Of a stretch of 64,000 nucleotides of DNA, positions 26,773 through 35,734 are shown in pieces. The notes beneath the pieces are model-generated. The model did no database searches and was not told the origin of the DNA. It saw only the letters and a program-made list of their open reading frames with translations. Each line of letters begins with the position of its first letter. The stretch's first letter is position 1. The stretch lies in contig NZ_CP047156.1 of the NCBI RefSeq assembly GCF_009834025.1, positions 682,001-746,000 on the forward strand, read 5' to 3'. The position numbers were made by a program, and so were the translations under genes. The DNA comes from Epidermidibacterium keratini (GTDB taxonomy: Bacteria > Actinomycetota > Actinomycetes > Mycobacteriales > Antricoccaceae).

Positions 26773-27666
26773 TCCGCGCCATCTGTCGAGCTTGTCGGGA
26801 TTGCGGACGGCGAAGATACGACATACCCGGCGGCCAGCGAACTCGAAGCCAAAGACCGTCACAACCTTGCCGCCGATGCGGGCTACCAGGCCGGGCCGCC
26901 CGTTGACCTCGTGCGGCTCGAGCTGCAGATCGCCGGCGCGGGAGCGGATCTCGGCGAGCTGCCGAGCGACCAGATCGGCGCCGTCGATCGGGTCGAGTAC
27001 GGCGCTGACCTGTCCTCCGCCGTCGGCCACGAACCGCACGTTGGGGTCGAGTACGCCGACCAGCCCCTCGATGTCCTGTCTCTCCCACGATCGCATGAGC
27101 GCATCGAGCACCTCGGCCTGATCAGCGACCGTCGAGGAGACCGGAGCATCGGCCTCCCGCACGTGCCGCCGCGCCGCGGAGGCAAGCTGACGGCACGCCT
27201 CCGGCGAGCGTCCAACGATCTCAGCAATATCAGCAAACGGGTAGCGGTAGACGTCGTGCAGGATGAAGCTCACTCGCTCCGCCGCCGTCATCGACTCGAG
27301 CATCACCAGGAACGCCATCGAGATCGACTCGTCGAGCGTGACGCGCTCGCTCGGGTCGAGCTCAGCGGGACGACCGGCCACACTTCCGTTGCCTGGCAGC
27401 GGTTCTGGGAGCCATTCGCCGACGTACACCTCACGGCGAGCGCGCGCCGAGCGCTGCAGGTCGATGCACAACCGGCTGACCACGGTGCTCAGCCACGCCC
27501 CCGGGTTGGCGACGCGCTCGCGCTCGGCAACCGCCAGCGCAAACCAGCGCGTGTACGCCGTCTGCACCACATCTTCGGCGTCGGCCATCGAGCCGAGCAG
27601 CCGGTAGGCGAGCCCGCGCAGCTGTGGCCCCTCGGCGTACACCGCGTCGTCTCGCGTGTCGGTCAT
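26758..27666 (-). CDS. ECF41-group RNA polymerase sigma factor (SigJ-like)
   Basis: A 302-residue sigma factor. Region 2 (LAYRLLGSMADAEDVVQTAYTRW) and region 4 (FADIAEIVGRSPEACRQLASAARRHV) are followed by a C-terminal SnoaL-like domain that serves as a built-in regulator. The ECF41 hallmarks WLPEP, DGGGQ and NPDKL are all visible. No anti-sigma gene is present, as expected for this group. Of two ATGs, 27666 has GAGG at 9 bases and is chosen. It probably drives its own gene and the adjacent AhpD-like gene. Confidence 0.93.
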   Translation of the reverse strand: MTDTRDDAVYAEGPQLRGLAYRLLGSMADAEDVVQTAYTRWFALAVAERERVANPGAWLSTVVSRLCIDLQRSARARREVYVGEWLPEPLPGNGSVAGRPAELDPSERVTLDESISMAFLVMLESMTAAERVSFILHDVYRYPFADIAEIVGRSPEACRQLASAARRHVREADAPVSSTVADQAEVLDALMRSWERQDIEGLVGVLDPNVRFVADGGGQVSAVLDPIDGADLVARQLAEIRSRAGDLQLEPHEVNGRPGLVARIGGKVVTVFGFEFAGRRVCRIFAVRNPDKLDRWRGASRS

Positions 27667-27705
27667 GAGAGCCATCCTCGCCTAGACAGCACCTTTGCGA
27701 GGATC

Positions 27706-27731
27706 GACGAGACAAGGGCCCGAGATGTGAG
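27706..27731 (-). promoter_or_regulatory. Predicted ECF41 promoter of the sigma factor gene
   Basis: On the minus strand CTCACA, a 16-base spacer and CGTC. The spacer ends in TTGTCT before CGTCG, the same TGTCTCGTCG string as at the partner gene. This suggests autoregulation. Confidence 0.65.
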
Positions 27732-27733
27732 TT

Positions 27734-28555
27734 CTAACCGATCTGACCGATCGCCTCGCGCTTCTCGGCCTGGAAGTCGTCCTCCACGCGCCCACGCGCC
27801 CAGTACGCCGAGATCGACAGCCGCTCGCGCGGAATCTCTCGCTCGTCGACGAGATGCCGACGCAGCACCTTGATCGTCTCGCGCTCGCCGTGCACAAACG
27901 CCTGCGGTATGCCGTCACGCCACTCAAGTGCACGCACCGCCTCGACCAGTGCGTCCCCGATCCGGTCGACACCCGGATAGGGAGCCACGTGGGTCACGGG
28001 TACGCCGGCGACCTCGCGCAGTCCGGCGAGATCCTCAGCGTTCTCGGTTTCGATGAACACGTGCCCGACCGCGTCGTCCGGCAGCGCCTCAAGCGCGGCA
28101 CTGATCGCCGGCACCGCGGTCAGATCGCCGATCAGCAGGTGCCAGGACGCGTCGGGTTCGGGGGTATAGCCTCCTCCCGCACCGGTCAGCACCATCAAGT
28201 CACCGGGCTGTGCGGCCCGCGCCCACGGTCCCGCTACACCCTCGTCACCGTGGACGACGAAGTCGATGGTCAACGTCTGAGCGTCGCGGTCGCTCTCACG
28301 CACGGTGTAGGTGCGCCGCGTAGGGAGCTGCTCAGGCGACTGCTCGCGCAGGACCTCCAGGTCATACGGCGGCGTCAGGCCATGCGCCGGATCGGCAAAG
28401 AGGATCTTCACGTACTTGTCGGTGAAGTCGTTGTCGTTGTACTGCTCGAACCCCGGCCCGCCCGCGACGATGCGGACCAGATGCGGGCTCACCTCCGTCG
28501 AGCTGACCACCGACAACACTGCCTGCGCCCGGCGTGGCCTGGAACTACCCGCCAT
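27734..28555 (-). CDS. Siderophore-interacting protein (FAD-binding ferric reductase)
   Basis: A 273-residue flavoprotein of the ViuB/SIP family that releases iron from ferric siderophores. The FAD-binding motif is RRTYTVRESD, followed by FVVHGDEGVAGPWA, and the C-terminal NAD(P)H domain ends in ISAYWARGRVEDDF. The ATG at 28555 with GAGGAG upstream is preferred over an ATG 15 bases earlier. An iron box lies just upstream, indicating control by a DtxR/IdeR repressor. Confidence 0.93.
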   Translation of the reverse strand: MAGSSRPRRAQAVLSVVSSTEVSPHLVRIVAGGPGFEQYNDNDFTDKYVKILFADPAHGLTPPYDLEVLREQSPEQLPTRRTYTVRESDRDAQTLTIDFVVHGDEGVAGPWARAAQPGDLMVLTGAGGGYTPEPDASWHLLIGDLTAVPAISAALEALPDDAVGHVFIETENAEDLAGLREVAGVPVTHVAPYPGVDRIGDALVEAVRALEWRDGIPQAFVHGERETIKVLRRHLVDEREIPRERLSISAYWARGRVEDDFQAEKREAIGQIG

Positions 28556-28581
28556 CTCACGACTCCTCACCTCTGAAAAGA

Positions 28582-28602
28582 CTTACTTAGGTAAGCCTAA
28601 CC
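28582..28602 (-). promoter_or_regulatory. DtxR/IdeR iron box
   Basis: The palindrome TTAGG-TAAG-CCTAA (28587-28600) within CTTACTTAGGTAAGCCTAAC matches the actinobacterial iron-box consensus TTAGGTTAGGCTAACCTAA closely. It lies about 30 bases upstream of the siderophore-interacting protein start. Confidence 0.85.
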
Positions 28603-28624
28603 AGCCGAGGAGGCGGGTGGAGAG

Positions 28625-29281
28625 TTAGACCGGCCACTCCTCCACTCGCCACGCGGCGTCCCAGAACATCCACTCGTAGCGCGAGCTGGTGACGAACGCG
28701 TGCATCGCGGCCTCCGCCTCGGCACCGGTGAGCGGATCGCAGCACCGGTCGGTGATCGAGCGCGCTGTCGCACAGGACTTCGCGAACTCCGGGTCGGCGT
28801 ACGTCGCAATCCAGTCCTGGTAGGGATGTCCCTCAAGGTTGCCCGCACTGCGAAGCAGATGCTGGCCGACGTACTCGTAGATCCAGAAGCACGGCAGCAG
28901 GCTGGCAACAAGCTGCGGGTAGGACCCGCTGGCGGCCTGCATTGCCTGCCACGACGTGTATGCCGTGCACGTGGGAGACGCGACGATCTTCATCGCATTC
29001 GGGTCGGCGCCGAGATAGCTGGCGTGCAGGGTGCGCTCGACCGAGTTGGCGGTCTGCGAGCTGCCGGCCCAGAAGAGCGACTCGTCGGCCTGCTGCGCCT
29101 GGCTCGCCGCGAGCGCGAGCATCCGGCTGTAGTCGTGCAGGTATGCCGCATCCTGGGCCATGTAGTAGTCAAAGGTCGGTCGTGGCAGCGACCCGTCGCC
29201 GAGTGCTGTCACGAAGGGGTGCCGTTCGATCGCGTCAATGATCGGGGTGATCGTGTTCCATGCTTGGGTTGTGAAGGTCAC
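28625..29281 (-). CDS. tenA: Thiaminase II / TenA
   Basis: A 218-residue helical protein that hydrolyses aminopyrimidine breakdown products to recover HMP for thiamine synthesis. The catalytic Cys131 is in LLPCFWIYEYVG; YYMAQDAAYLHDY and WMFWDAAW are family strings. The GTG at 29281 is chosen because GGAAGGAAAG stands 5 bases before it and it forms a GTGA overlap with the thiD stop. It is the last gene of the thiM-thiE-thiD-tenA operon. Confidence 0.95.
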   Translation of the reverse strand: MTFTTQAWNTITPIIDAIERHPFVTALGDGSLPRPTFDYYMAQDAAYLHDYSRMLALAASQAQQADESLFWAGSSQTANSVERTLHASYLGADPNAMKIVASPTCTAYTSWQAMQAASGSYPQLVASLLPCFWIYEYVGQHLLRSAGNLEGHPYQDWIATYADPEFAKSCATARSITDRCCDPLTGAEAEAAMHAFVTSSRYEWMFWDAAWRVEEWPV

Positions 29282-30102
29282 GAACTTTCCTTCCATACTT
29301 GGTAAAAGTGATGCACCGGGCCCGAACCCCGACCGATGTCGAGCGTGTCGGCCGCAGCGAGGGCACCCGTCAGGTAGTCCTTAGCCTCACTGACTGAGCT
29401 CAGCCAGTCGCCACGCTGCGGGCGAAGCGCCGCGATCGCCGACGACAGCGTGCACCCGGTGCCGTGGGTGTTCTTTGTGTCGATGAGCGGCGCGGTCAGC
29501 TCGACCACCTGCTCGCCGTCGGCGTACACATCGACGCTCTCGCCGAGGCCATCGCCCTCGAGATGGCCGCCCTTCAGCAGCACGCGGACGGCTCCGAGCT
29601 CGAGCAGATCGGCGGCCTGAGCGCGCATCTGCTCCACCGAATCAGCCGGCTCCGATCCGAGCAGTACGGCGGCCTCGGGCAGGTTCGGGGTGATGAGCGA
29701 GGCAGCAGGAAGCAGACGGCGTACCGCGTCCTCGGCTTGCGGATCGAGCAGGCGGTCGCCGCTCGCGGCCACCATCACGGGGTCGAGCACGACGGTGTCG
29801 GTGAGCGATTCGGTCAGGAACTCCCCTACGGTGTCGGCGATCTCGGCGTTGGCGAGCATCCCGATCTTGATGGCGTCGATGCGTACGTCGTCAACGAGCG
29901 TGCGCCACTGCAGGCGCAAGAAGTCGGGGTCGACGACCTCGATGCCGCGCACGCCTTGGGTGGCCTGCGCGACGAGCGCTGTGATGACCGTCGTGCCATA
30001 GGCGCCGAGTGCCGAGAAGGTCTTCAGGTCGGCCTGGATCCCCGCACCACCGCTGGGGTCGGTGCCGGCGATGCTCAGGGCTACGGGAGGCGGTGTTGTC
30101 AT
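29278..30102 (-). CDS. thiD: Bifunctional HMP kinase / HMP-phosphate kinase
   Basis: A 274-residue ribokinase-fold enzyme that phosphorylates 4-amino-5-hydroxymethyl-2-methylpyrimidine twice. It begins with [20 protein letters not shown], has [13 protein letters not shown] in the middle and the anion-hole motif [12 protein letters not shown] at about residue 212. It overlaps both neighbours by 4 bases, showing tight coupling. Confidence 0.97.
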   Translation of the reverse strand: MTTPPPVALSIAGTDPSGGAGIQADLKTFSALGAYGTTVITALVAQATQGVRGIEVVDPDFLRLQWRTLVDDVRIDAIKIGMLANAEIADTVGEFLTESLTDTVVLDPVMVAASGDRLLDPQAEDAVRRLLPAASLITPNLPEAAVLLGSEPADSVEQMRAQAADLLELGAVRVLLKGGHLEGDGLGESVDVYADGEQVVELTAPLIDTKNTHGTGCTLSSAIAALRPQRGDWLSSVSEAKDYLTGALAAADTLDIGRGSGPVHHFYQVWKESS

Positions 30103-30764
30103 GCGATGGTGTCCTTTCCGTTGTCCCAGGCATGCAGCAGCTCGCTAGCCGCGGCACGCGGGTCAGGCTGTCCGCAGATCGCACTTACTACTGCGATCCC
30201 GTCGACTCCGGTGCGGCGTACGTCGGCTGCGACCGCGGCGGTGATTCCGCCGATTGCGACGCACGGCCACCGGCTTGCCGCCGCCAGCGTGGCCGTTCCT
30301 TCGAGACCTTGCGGAGCGGCCGCGTCGAGCTTCGTGGTCTGCAGATACACCGGCCCAATCCCCAGATAGTCGATCGTGCCCTCGGGCAAGGATCGAGCAT
30401 TGTCGATATGTTCGGCGGTCTGCGCCGACAAGCCGAGGATGCGCTCTGGCCCGATCAGCTCACGCGCCGCCCGTGCATCGAGGTCGGTCTGCCCGATGTG
30501 CGCCCCGTCGGCCCCGACCTCCTCGACCAGGTGCACCCGGTCGTTGACGATGAGGGGTACGCCGCTGCCCTCGAGGACGTCTCGGACCTGGCGTGCCAGG
30601 TCGACAAACTCCGCGTCGCTCGCGTTTGGATCGCGCACCTGGACGAGACTCACCCCGCCGGCGATCGCGTCGGCAACGGTCCGCGGTACGCCGTACTGCC
30701 CGCACAGACCGGTGTCGGTGACGAGATAGAGGCTGAGGTCACACGGTCGCGATGACCCAGCCAT
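30099..30764 (-). CDS. thiE: Thiamine-phosphate synthase
   Basis: A 221-residue TIM-barrel enzyme joining HMP-PP and thiazole phosphate. Motifs: [46 protein letters not shown] and VAIGGI. All are in the expected order. The residue after VQVR is Asp where Asn/Glu-Lys combinations are common. It overlaps thiM by one base and thiD by four. Confidence 0.96.
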   Translation of the reverse strand: MAGSSRPCDLSLYLVTDTGLCGQYGVPRTVADAIAGGVSLVQVRDPNASDAEFVDLARQVRDVLEGSGVPLIVNDRVHLVEEVGADGAHIGQTDLDARAARELIGPERILGLSAQTAEHIDNARSLPEGTIDYLGIGPVYLQTTKLDAAAPQGLEGTATLAAASRWPCVAIGGITAAVAADVRRTGVDGIAVVSAICGQPDPRAAASELLHAWDNGKDTIA

Positions 30765-31582
30765 TACGAGATGCGGACGCGGTCGGCCAGGGCTTCGGGA
30801 CTCAAGGCGCCGAGCGCGTCGACCAGGCCAACGGCAAACGAGCCGGACCCCGACGACGCTGCGGCCGCGTCTTCGGCGGCAAGGGTAAACAACGCGGTCG
30901 CCGTACTCGCCGCCACGAGTGGATCGTCGCTGACTGCTGCGAACCCGGCCACGAGCGCGCCCAGCGCACAGCCGGCGCCGGTCACCTTCTGCAGCAACGG
31001 CGTGCCGTGGGCCAGCCGCACGGTGCGATCACCGTCGGTGATGAGGTCGACCTCGCCGCTGACCGCGACCGCGCCGGAAAACCGCCGGGCGAGCTCCTGA
31101 GCGGCCTCCGCTACGTCGTCGGGGGTGTCGACTGACTCGGTTCCTCGGCCGCCGCCCGATCCGCCGGCAACAGCGGCGACTTCGGAGGCGTTGCCGCGCA
31201 CGACCGTGGGGGCGGCGATTCCGGGCAGCTCGGCGGCGATCTCGGTGCGCCAGCTCAGGCCGCCGACCGCGACCGGGTCGAGCACCCACGGCGTCCCCGC
31301 AGCTCCTGCGGCCTCGACCGCATGGCGCATCGCGGCCACGGTGCTTTCCTGCGGGGTGCCGAGGTTGACGAGTACGCCGCCGGCAATACGTGCGAACTCC
31401 CCAGCCTCACGGGGATTATCGACCATTGCCGGGCTCGCGCCGCTGGCCAGCAGCACGTTGGCGGTGAAGTTCTGCACGACGGTGTTGGTCAGGCACTGCA
31501 CGAGCGGCATGTCGGTGCGGTATCGCTCAAGCGCGCCAGCCAGATCGGCAGCGGTGAGTGTGGTGGTAGCCGAAGCATCCAT
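30764..31582 (-). CDS. thiM: Hydroxyethylthiazole kinase
   Basis: A 272-residue kinase that phosphorylates thiazole alcohol for thiamine salvage. Signature strings: VQCLTNTVVQNFTANVLLASGASPAMVDN at the N-terminus (two pieces: VQCLTNTVVQNF, ASGASPAMVDN), PWVLDPVAVG and the catalytic VTGAGCALGALVA near residue 200. First gene of the operon, directly under the TPP riboswitch. Confidence 0.97.
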   Translation of the reverse strand: MDASATTTLTAADLAGALERYRTDMPLVQCLTNTVVQNFTANVLLASGASPAMVDNPREAGEFARIAGGVLVNLGTPQESTVAAMRHAVEAAGAAGTPWVLDPVAVGGLSWRTEIAAELPGIAAPTVVRGNASEVAAVAGGSGGGRGTESVDTPDDVAEAAQELARRFSGAVAVSGEVDLITDGDRTVRLAHGTPLLQKVTGAGCALGALVAGFAAVSDDPLVAASTATALFTLAAEDAAAASSGSGSFAVGLVDALGALSPEALADRVRIS

Positions 31583-31590
31583 GAAGGACG

Positions 31591-31667
31591 TCCCTTCGCT
31601 AGTGCGAACTAGATCAGGTTCAACGGGTGTGATCTCAGCCCTTATCGGGCACCCCGCGTCAGTGGGA
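31591..31667 (-). ncRNA. TPP riboswitch (THI element)
   Basis: Read on the minus strand, it shows the conserved thi-box elements in order: GCGGGGTGCCCG, GGCTGAGATCACACCC, GTTGAACCTGATC, TAGTTCGCACTAGCG and the closing AAGGGA. The closing strand contains the thiM ribosome site, 8 bases before the ATG at 31582, so ligand binding should hide it and block translation. A TAGGCT -10 candidate lies immediately upstream at about 31669-31674. Confidence 0.96.
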
Positions 31668-31689
31668 TCAGCCTATGTCAGATTCTGCG

Positions 31690-31857
31690 TCAGCGGGGGT
31701 CGACGATCTGGGCGCGGCGAGCGACGTACTCGTCGTCGGTGATCAGGCCGTCGTCCAGCTGGCGCTTGAGCGAACGCAGCTTCTCGCGCTGGGCGGCAAG
31801 CGCTTCGTCGTCGTTACTGGAGCCGTTAGGGGCAGTCGAGGCGTTCTCGGTGGTCAT
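31690..31857 (-). CDS. Small SHOCT-like domain protein
   Basis: A 55-residue protein. The C-terminal half (LRSLKRQLDDGLITDDEYVARRAQI) is the short helical oligomerisation motif of SHOCT proteins; the N-terminal part is Asn/Ser-rich. GAGGAGA precedes the ATG at 31857. It ends 22 bases before the riboswitch. Function is unknown. Confidence 0.7.
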   Translation of the reverse strand: MTTENASTAPNGSSNDDEALAAQREKLRSLKRQLDDGLITDDEYVARRAQIVDPR

Positions 31858-31960
31858 GCCTGCTCTCCTCATGCGGGTGGCTTGGGATCTGCGGCGTACC
31901 CCCTTAGTCTGCGCCCCGGCTGTCCGGCCCGGCAAGGCATCCGCGACGTAGCGTGGACGC

Positions 31961-32497
31961 ATGTCCACACAGTCAGCACAGTCGGCGAACATCGAGGCCA
32001 TCAAAGGTGACATCACCGCGATCGAGGTCGACGCGGTGGTCAACGCGGCAAACTCCTCGCTCATGGGCGGGGGCGGGGTCGACGGCGCCATCCACCGCGC
32101 GGCGGGTCCGGAGCTGCTTGAGCACAGCAAGGAGCTGCGCCGCGACTACCCCGACGGGTTTCCGGTCGGCGCGGCCGCTGCGATCCCTGCCGGGCAGCTT
32201 CCGGCGCAGTGGGTGATCCAGACGGTCGGGCCCAACTGGAATGTCGGCGAGCGCGATGAGTCGCTGCTGCGCTCGTGCTTCACCTCAGCGCTTGATGAGG
32301 CGGTACGGGTCGGCGCACGCTCGGTCGCGTTCCCAGCCATCAGCGCCGGCATCTACGGCTGGGACCCGAAGACCGTGGCACGGGTTGCGGTGTCGGCAGT
32401 GCGCGAGTCTGCGCGGCTCGCGGATCTCGACCGCGTCGTGTTCGTGCTCTTCAACGACGACCTGCTGCAGCTGTTTACCGCCGAGCTGGACAACTAG
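31961..32497 (+). CDS. Macro domain protein (O-acetyl-ADP-ribose deacetylase type)
   Basis: A 178-residue macro domain. The ADP-ribose pocket motifs are IKGDIT, VVNAANSSLMGGGGVDGAIHRAAG and AFPAISAGIYGWDP, all intact including the catalytic-loop Asn and Asp. Members remove ADP-ribose or acetyl-ADP-ribose groups. It is convergent with the L,D-transpeptidase, 15 bases apart. Confidence 0.95.
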   Translation: MSTQSAQSANIEAIKGDITAIEVDAVVNAANSSLMGGGGVDGAIHRAAGPELLEHSKELRRDYPDGFPVGAAAAIPAGQLPAQWVIQTVGPNWNVGERDESLLRSCFTSALDEAVRVGARSVAFPAISAGIYGWDPKTVARVAVSAVRESARLADLDRVVFVLFNDDLLQLFTAELDN

Positions 32498-32512
32498 CAC
32501 CGGAGTACGCCG

Positions 32513-33766
32513 CTACTTGTTGGCCGAGCCGGCGACCCACTCGTCCCACGACAGCGTCCAGTCGAAGATGTCGCCGTCCGCAGCGGTGAGCGGCACCGGC
32601 GTACCGGTGATCTCCACCGGGTCGCCGATCTGCGCCCACTGCTGAAACCACTTGGCGTTTTCCGGGCTGGCGTTGATGCAGCCGTGCGAGACGTTGCGCA
32701 CGCCTTGGTCAGCCAGCGACCACGGCGCGGCGTGTACGAACTCGCCGTTGTTGCTGATCCGCGTCGCCCACTCGACCTCGGTCTGGTAGCCGCCCGCATC
32801 GAGCGCAAGACCGTAGGTAGTCGAGTCCATCGTCATCTTTTCCTTCTTGTCGATGACGACGTGGATGCCGCTCTTGGTGTAGCGACCCTCTTCCTCAAGC
32901 CCAGCGCTGATCGGGAACGAGTTGACCTGCTGATCACCCTCGTAGCAGTAGTAATAGTGCTCGTTGGTGTTGCACTTGCTGACCTGCGCCTTGCCGACGG
33001 TAAAGCTGATCGAGCGGTTTTCCTTGCCGTAGGCGCCATTTCCTGCTGCAACACCGAAGATGTTGATGTCGACCTTCACCGTCGTACCGGCCTGCCAGTA
33101 GGTCTGTGGCCGCCAGTGCACCTCGGTGTCGGAGAACCACGACCACGCCCCGGTCTGCGCAGGCGTCGACGTGACGGTCATCGCCTGCTCAAACGCCTTG
33201 CGGTCGGCGACGGCCGAGTCGAGGTACACCCGCACCGGCATGGCAATGCCGACCGTCGTGCCATCCAGCGGCCCGATTCCCGGAAAGATCTGCGCGGTCG
33301 GTGTCACGGTTGTGAACGCGGACTGATAGTTCGTCGTCTTGCCGTCGGTGTTGTTGGCAACCGCAGCGACGGTGTATGCCGAGGCATAGGCGAGCGGGAC
33401 GCCAGCGGTCCAAGTGGTTTTTGCCTCGTCGAGTACGCCGTCGATCGGCGTACCGGCCGAGTCGGTGACGGTGACCGACTCCAGGGTGCCGTCTGACGCA
33501 GTGACGGTGAGCGGCTGGGCCGGGTTGACCTCGGCTGCGCCGTCGGCGACCGAGCTGGTCACGGTGGCCTCAGGAGCCGCCTTCTTCGACGAGCTCGCCG
33601 CCTCATCCGGGGCGGGCTTTGAGGAGCCGGTGGTGCACGCGCTGAGCGCGACGAGCGACCCTGCGCCGAGGCCGCCGAGCATCGCCCGTCGCGGCATCCG
33701 TTTGCTGAGAGCTCGGTGCAGGCGGTCGGGGTCGGGCTGGCTGCCGGGTGCGGGAGTGGTGCTCAC
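32513..33766 (-). CDS. L,D-transpeptidase lipoprotein (YkuD, Ig-like domains)
   Basis: A 417-residue cell-wall enzyme making 3->3 peptidoglycan cross-links. The N-terminus has PRRAMLGGLGAG followed by a lipobox LSAC, so it is a lipoprotein, possibly Tat-exported. Two Ig-like domains (about residues 80-290) precede the YkuD domain with the catalytic SHGCINASPENAKWF and upstream HAAPW. This is the architecture of mycobacterial LdtMt1/2 type enzymes. The GTG at 33766 is chosen; the open frame upstream is Arg/Trp-rich and unlikely coding. Confidence 0.93.
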   Translation of the reverse strand: MSTTPAPGSQPDPDRLHRALSKRMPRRAMLGGLGAGSLVALSACTTGSSKPAPDEAASSSKKAAPEATVTSSVADGAAEVNPAQPLTVTASDGTLESVTVTDSAGTPIDGVLDEAKTTWTAGVPLAYASAYTVAAVANNTDGKTTNYQSAFTTVTPTAQIFPGIGPLDGTTVGIAMPVRVYLDSAVADRKAFEQAMTVTSTPAQTGAWSWFSDTEVHWRPQTYWQAGTTVKVDINIFGVAAGNGAYGKENRSISFTVGKAQVSKCNTNEHYYYCYEGDQQVNSFPISAGLEEEGRYTKSGIHVVIDKKEKMTMDSTTYGLALDAGGYQTEVEWATRISNNGEFVHAAPWSLADQGVRNVSHGCINASPENAKWFQQWAQIGDPVEITGTPVPLTAADGDIFDWTLSWDEWVAGSANK

Positions 33767-33916
33767 GAAACTGCTTTCGTTGGGGTCAGCGCGGTCTTTC
33801 CATTCTGCGACCCCATGGCCGGCCTGGACGACTCCACGCCGTGTCGTGATCGACTTGTGCCATCGCGGGTCACAACCGCCACACATCCGGTGCTCTTTGG
33901 TCACCTCGAGCGCAGC

Positions 33917-33947
33917 GAAAAGGAAAATCCCCGGCCACGGCCGGGGA
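33917..33947 (-). terminator. Terminator of tRNA-Lys
   Basis: TCCCCGGCC pairs with GGCCGGGGA at 33928-33947; on the minus strand it is followed by TTTTCCTTTTC. It lies about 14 bases downstream of the tRNA-Lys 3' end. Confidence 0.85.
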
Positions 33948-33960
33948 AATGTAGTGGTGG

Positions 33961-34033
<73 letters not shown>

Positions 34034-34198
34034 GTGGCTGCTCGTTCGAGCAGCGATCAAAAAGATTACCACTAGCCAGCAACCACCCGGCACCCGGGTC
34101 GCCGCGCATTTCGACTGGCGTCTCCCGCCAACGACACGGCCTGGGCCTTGGCGGGTCCTGCTGGCGCGCGAGCGTGCGGCGAAGACAAAGATGGTGAC

Positions 34199-35719
34199 AT
34201 GAGCGACACCGCGAAGCTGCCCCGCCTGTCCGCACGCGAGCTGATCGACCTTGCCCTCGACGAGGGCTCGTTCGTCTCCTGGGACCGCCCGCTGCACTAC
34301 CCCGACGACGCCGCACCTGGGGCCACCGACGAGTACGTCGCACAGCTCAAGGCCGCTGCCGAGAAGGCGGGCACCGACGAGTCGGTCATCACCGGCGAAG
34401 GCCGCCTGTCAGGGCGCCGCATCGCGATCATCGCCAGCGAGTTCCGGTTCCTGGCCGGCTCAATCGGCAAGAACGCGGCCGACCGGATCGTGGCCGCCGT
34501 ACAACGCGCCACTGCCGAGGGACTTCCCCTTGTCGCGGCACCGAGCTCGGGCGGCACGCGGATGCAGGAGGGTACGCCGGCGTTCTTGCAGATGATCGAC
34601 ATCTCCAAGGCGGTGACCGCCCACAAGGCGGCCGGCCTGTCATACCTGGTCTATCTGCGCAACCCCACCACCGGAGGTGTCATGGCCTCGTGGGGTTCGC
34701 TCGGGCAGGTCACTGCGGCCGAGCCGAAGGCGATGCTCGGCTTCCTCGGACCGCGCGTCTACGAGGCGATCTACCAGCGCGAGTTCCCCGAGGGCGTGCA
34801 GACGGCCGAAAACCTCTACCGCCACGGCATTATCGACGCTGTCGTCACGCCGCAACAGGTCGGCAAGCTGCTCGACAAGGTCTTGCGGATCACCTCGGCT
34901 TCCGACGGGCCAATCGAGGTGCCGCGGCCGCAGATGACGGCGACAACGGCCGACGAGCTGCCCGACCGCGACGTGTGGGAGACCGTGCTCGCCTCGCGCC
35001 GTCCGGATCGACCCGGCGTGCGCGACCTGCTGCGGATCGCGGCCTCGGACGTCGTACCGCTCAACGGCACGTCGCAGGGCGAGCGTGACCCCGGCCTGCT
35101 GCTGGCGATCGCCCGCTTCAACTCCTACGCGTGCGTCGTACTCGGCCAGGACCGCCGCCGCCAGACCGACACCCACCAACTCGGCCCGGAGGGTCTTCGC
35201 GTCGCGCGGCGCGGCATGAGCCTGGCGACCGAGCTTGGTCTGCCGCTTGTCACGGTCATCGACACGCCTGGCGCGGCGCTGTCGGAGGAAGCGGAAGAAG
35301 GCGGACTCGCCGGCGAGATCGCCCGCTGCCTGGCCGATCTCTCGACGCTGCGTACGCCGACCGTCTCGGTGCTGATGGGTCAGGGCACCGGCGGCGCCGC
35401 GCTCGCGCTGCTGCCGGCCGACCGGATCATCGCTGCCCAGAACTCGTGGCTGTCGCCGCTACCGCCGGAGGGCGCGAGCGCGATCATTCACCGCACGACC
35501 GACCGCGCTGATGAGATGGCGCGCGAGCAGAAGATCGGCTGCCGCGAGATGCTGGCGGCCGGGACCATCGACACCGTCGTACTCGAAAACCCTGATGCCG
35601 CAGACGAACCCACCGATTTTTGCAACCGGCTATCGCTGGCGCTGCAGGCCGAACTCTCCAACCTCACGCGCCGCCCGCTGCAGGCGCTGCTGACGGCCCG
35701 CGGTGTCCCCTGGGCCTAG
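34199..35719 (+). CDS. Fused acetyl-CoA carboxylase carboxyltransferase (beta-alpha)
   Basis: A 506-residue protein with both carboxyltransferase halves in one chain. The N-terminal AccD-like half has APSSGGTRMQEGTPAF and TTGGVMASWGSLGQ; the C-terminal AccA-like half has GLPLVTVIDTPGAALSEEAEEGG and MGQGTGGAALAL. It transfers carboxyl from biotin to acetyl-CoA (malonyl-CoA formation). The AccD zinc finger is absent. From memory AccD3 (Rv0904c, about 495 residues) has this form. The ATG at 34199 has only a weak ribosome site. Confidence 0.9.
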   Translation: MSDTAKLPRLSARELIDLALDEGSFVSWDRPLHYPDDAAPGATDEYVAQLKAAAEKAGTDESVITGEGRLSGRRIAIIASEFRFLAGSIGKNAADRIVAAVQRATAEGLPLVAAPSSGGTRMQEGTPAFLQMIDISKAVTAHKAAGLSYLVYLRNPTTGGVMASWGSLGQVTAAEPKAMLGFLGPRVYEAIYQREFPEGVQTAENLYRHGIIDAVVTPQQVGKLLDKVLRITSASDGPIEVPRPQMTATTADELPDRDVWETVLASRRPDRPGVRDLLRIAASDVVPLNGTSQGERDPGLLLAIARFNSYACVVLGQDRRRQTDTHQLGPEGLRVARRGMSLATELGLPLVTVIDTPGAALSEEAEEGGLAGEIARCLADLSTLRTPTVSVLMGQGTGGAALALLPADRIIAAQNSWLSPLPPEGASAIIHRTTDRADEMAREQKIGCREMLAAGTIDTVVLENPDAADEPTDFCNRLSLALQAELSNLTRRPLQALLTARGVPWA

Positions 35720-35734
35720 CTCCGGGAGCGTCGG

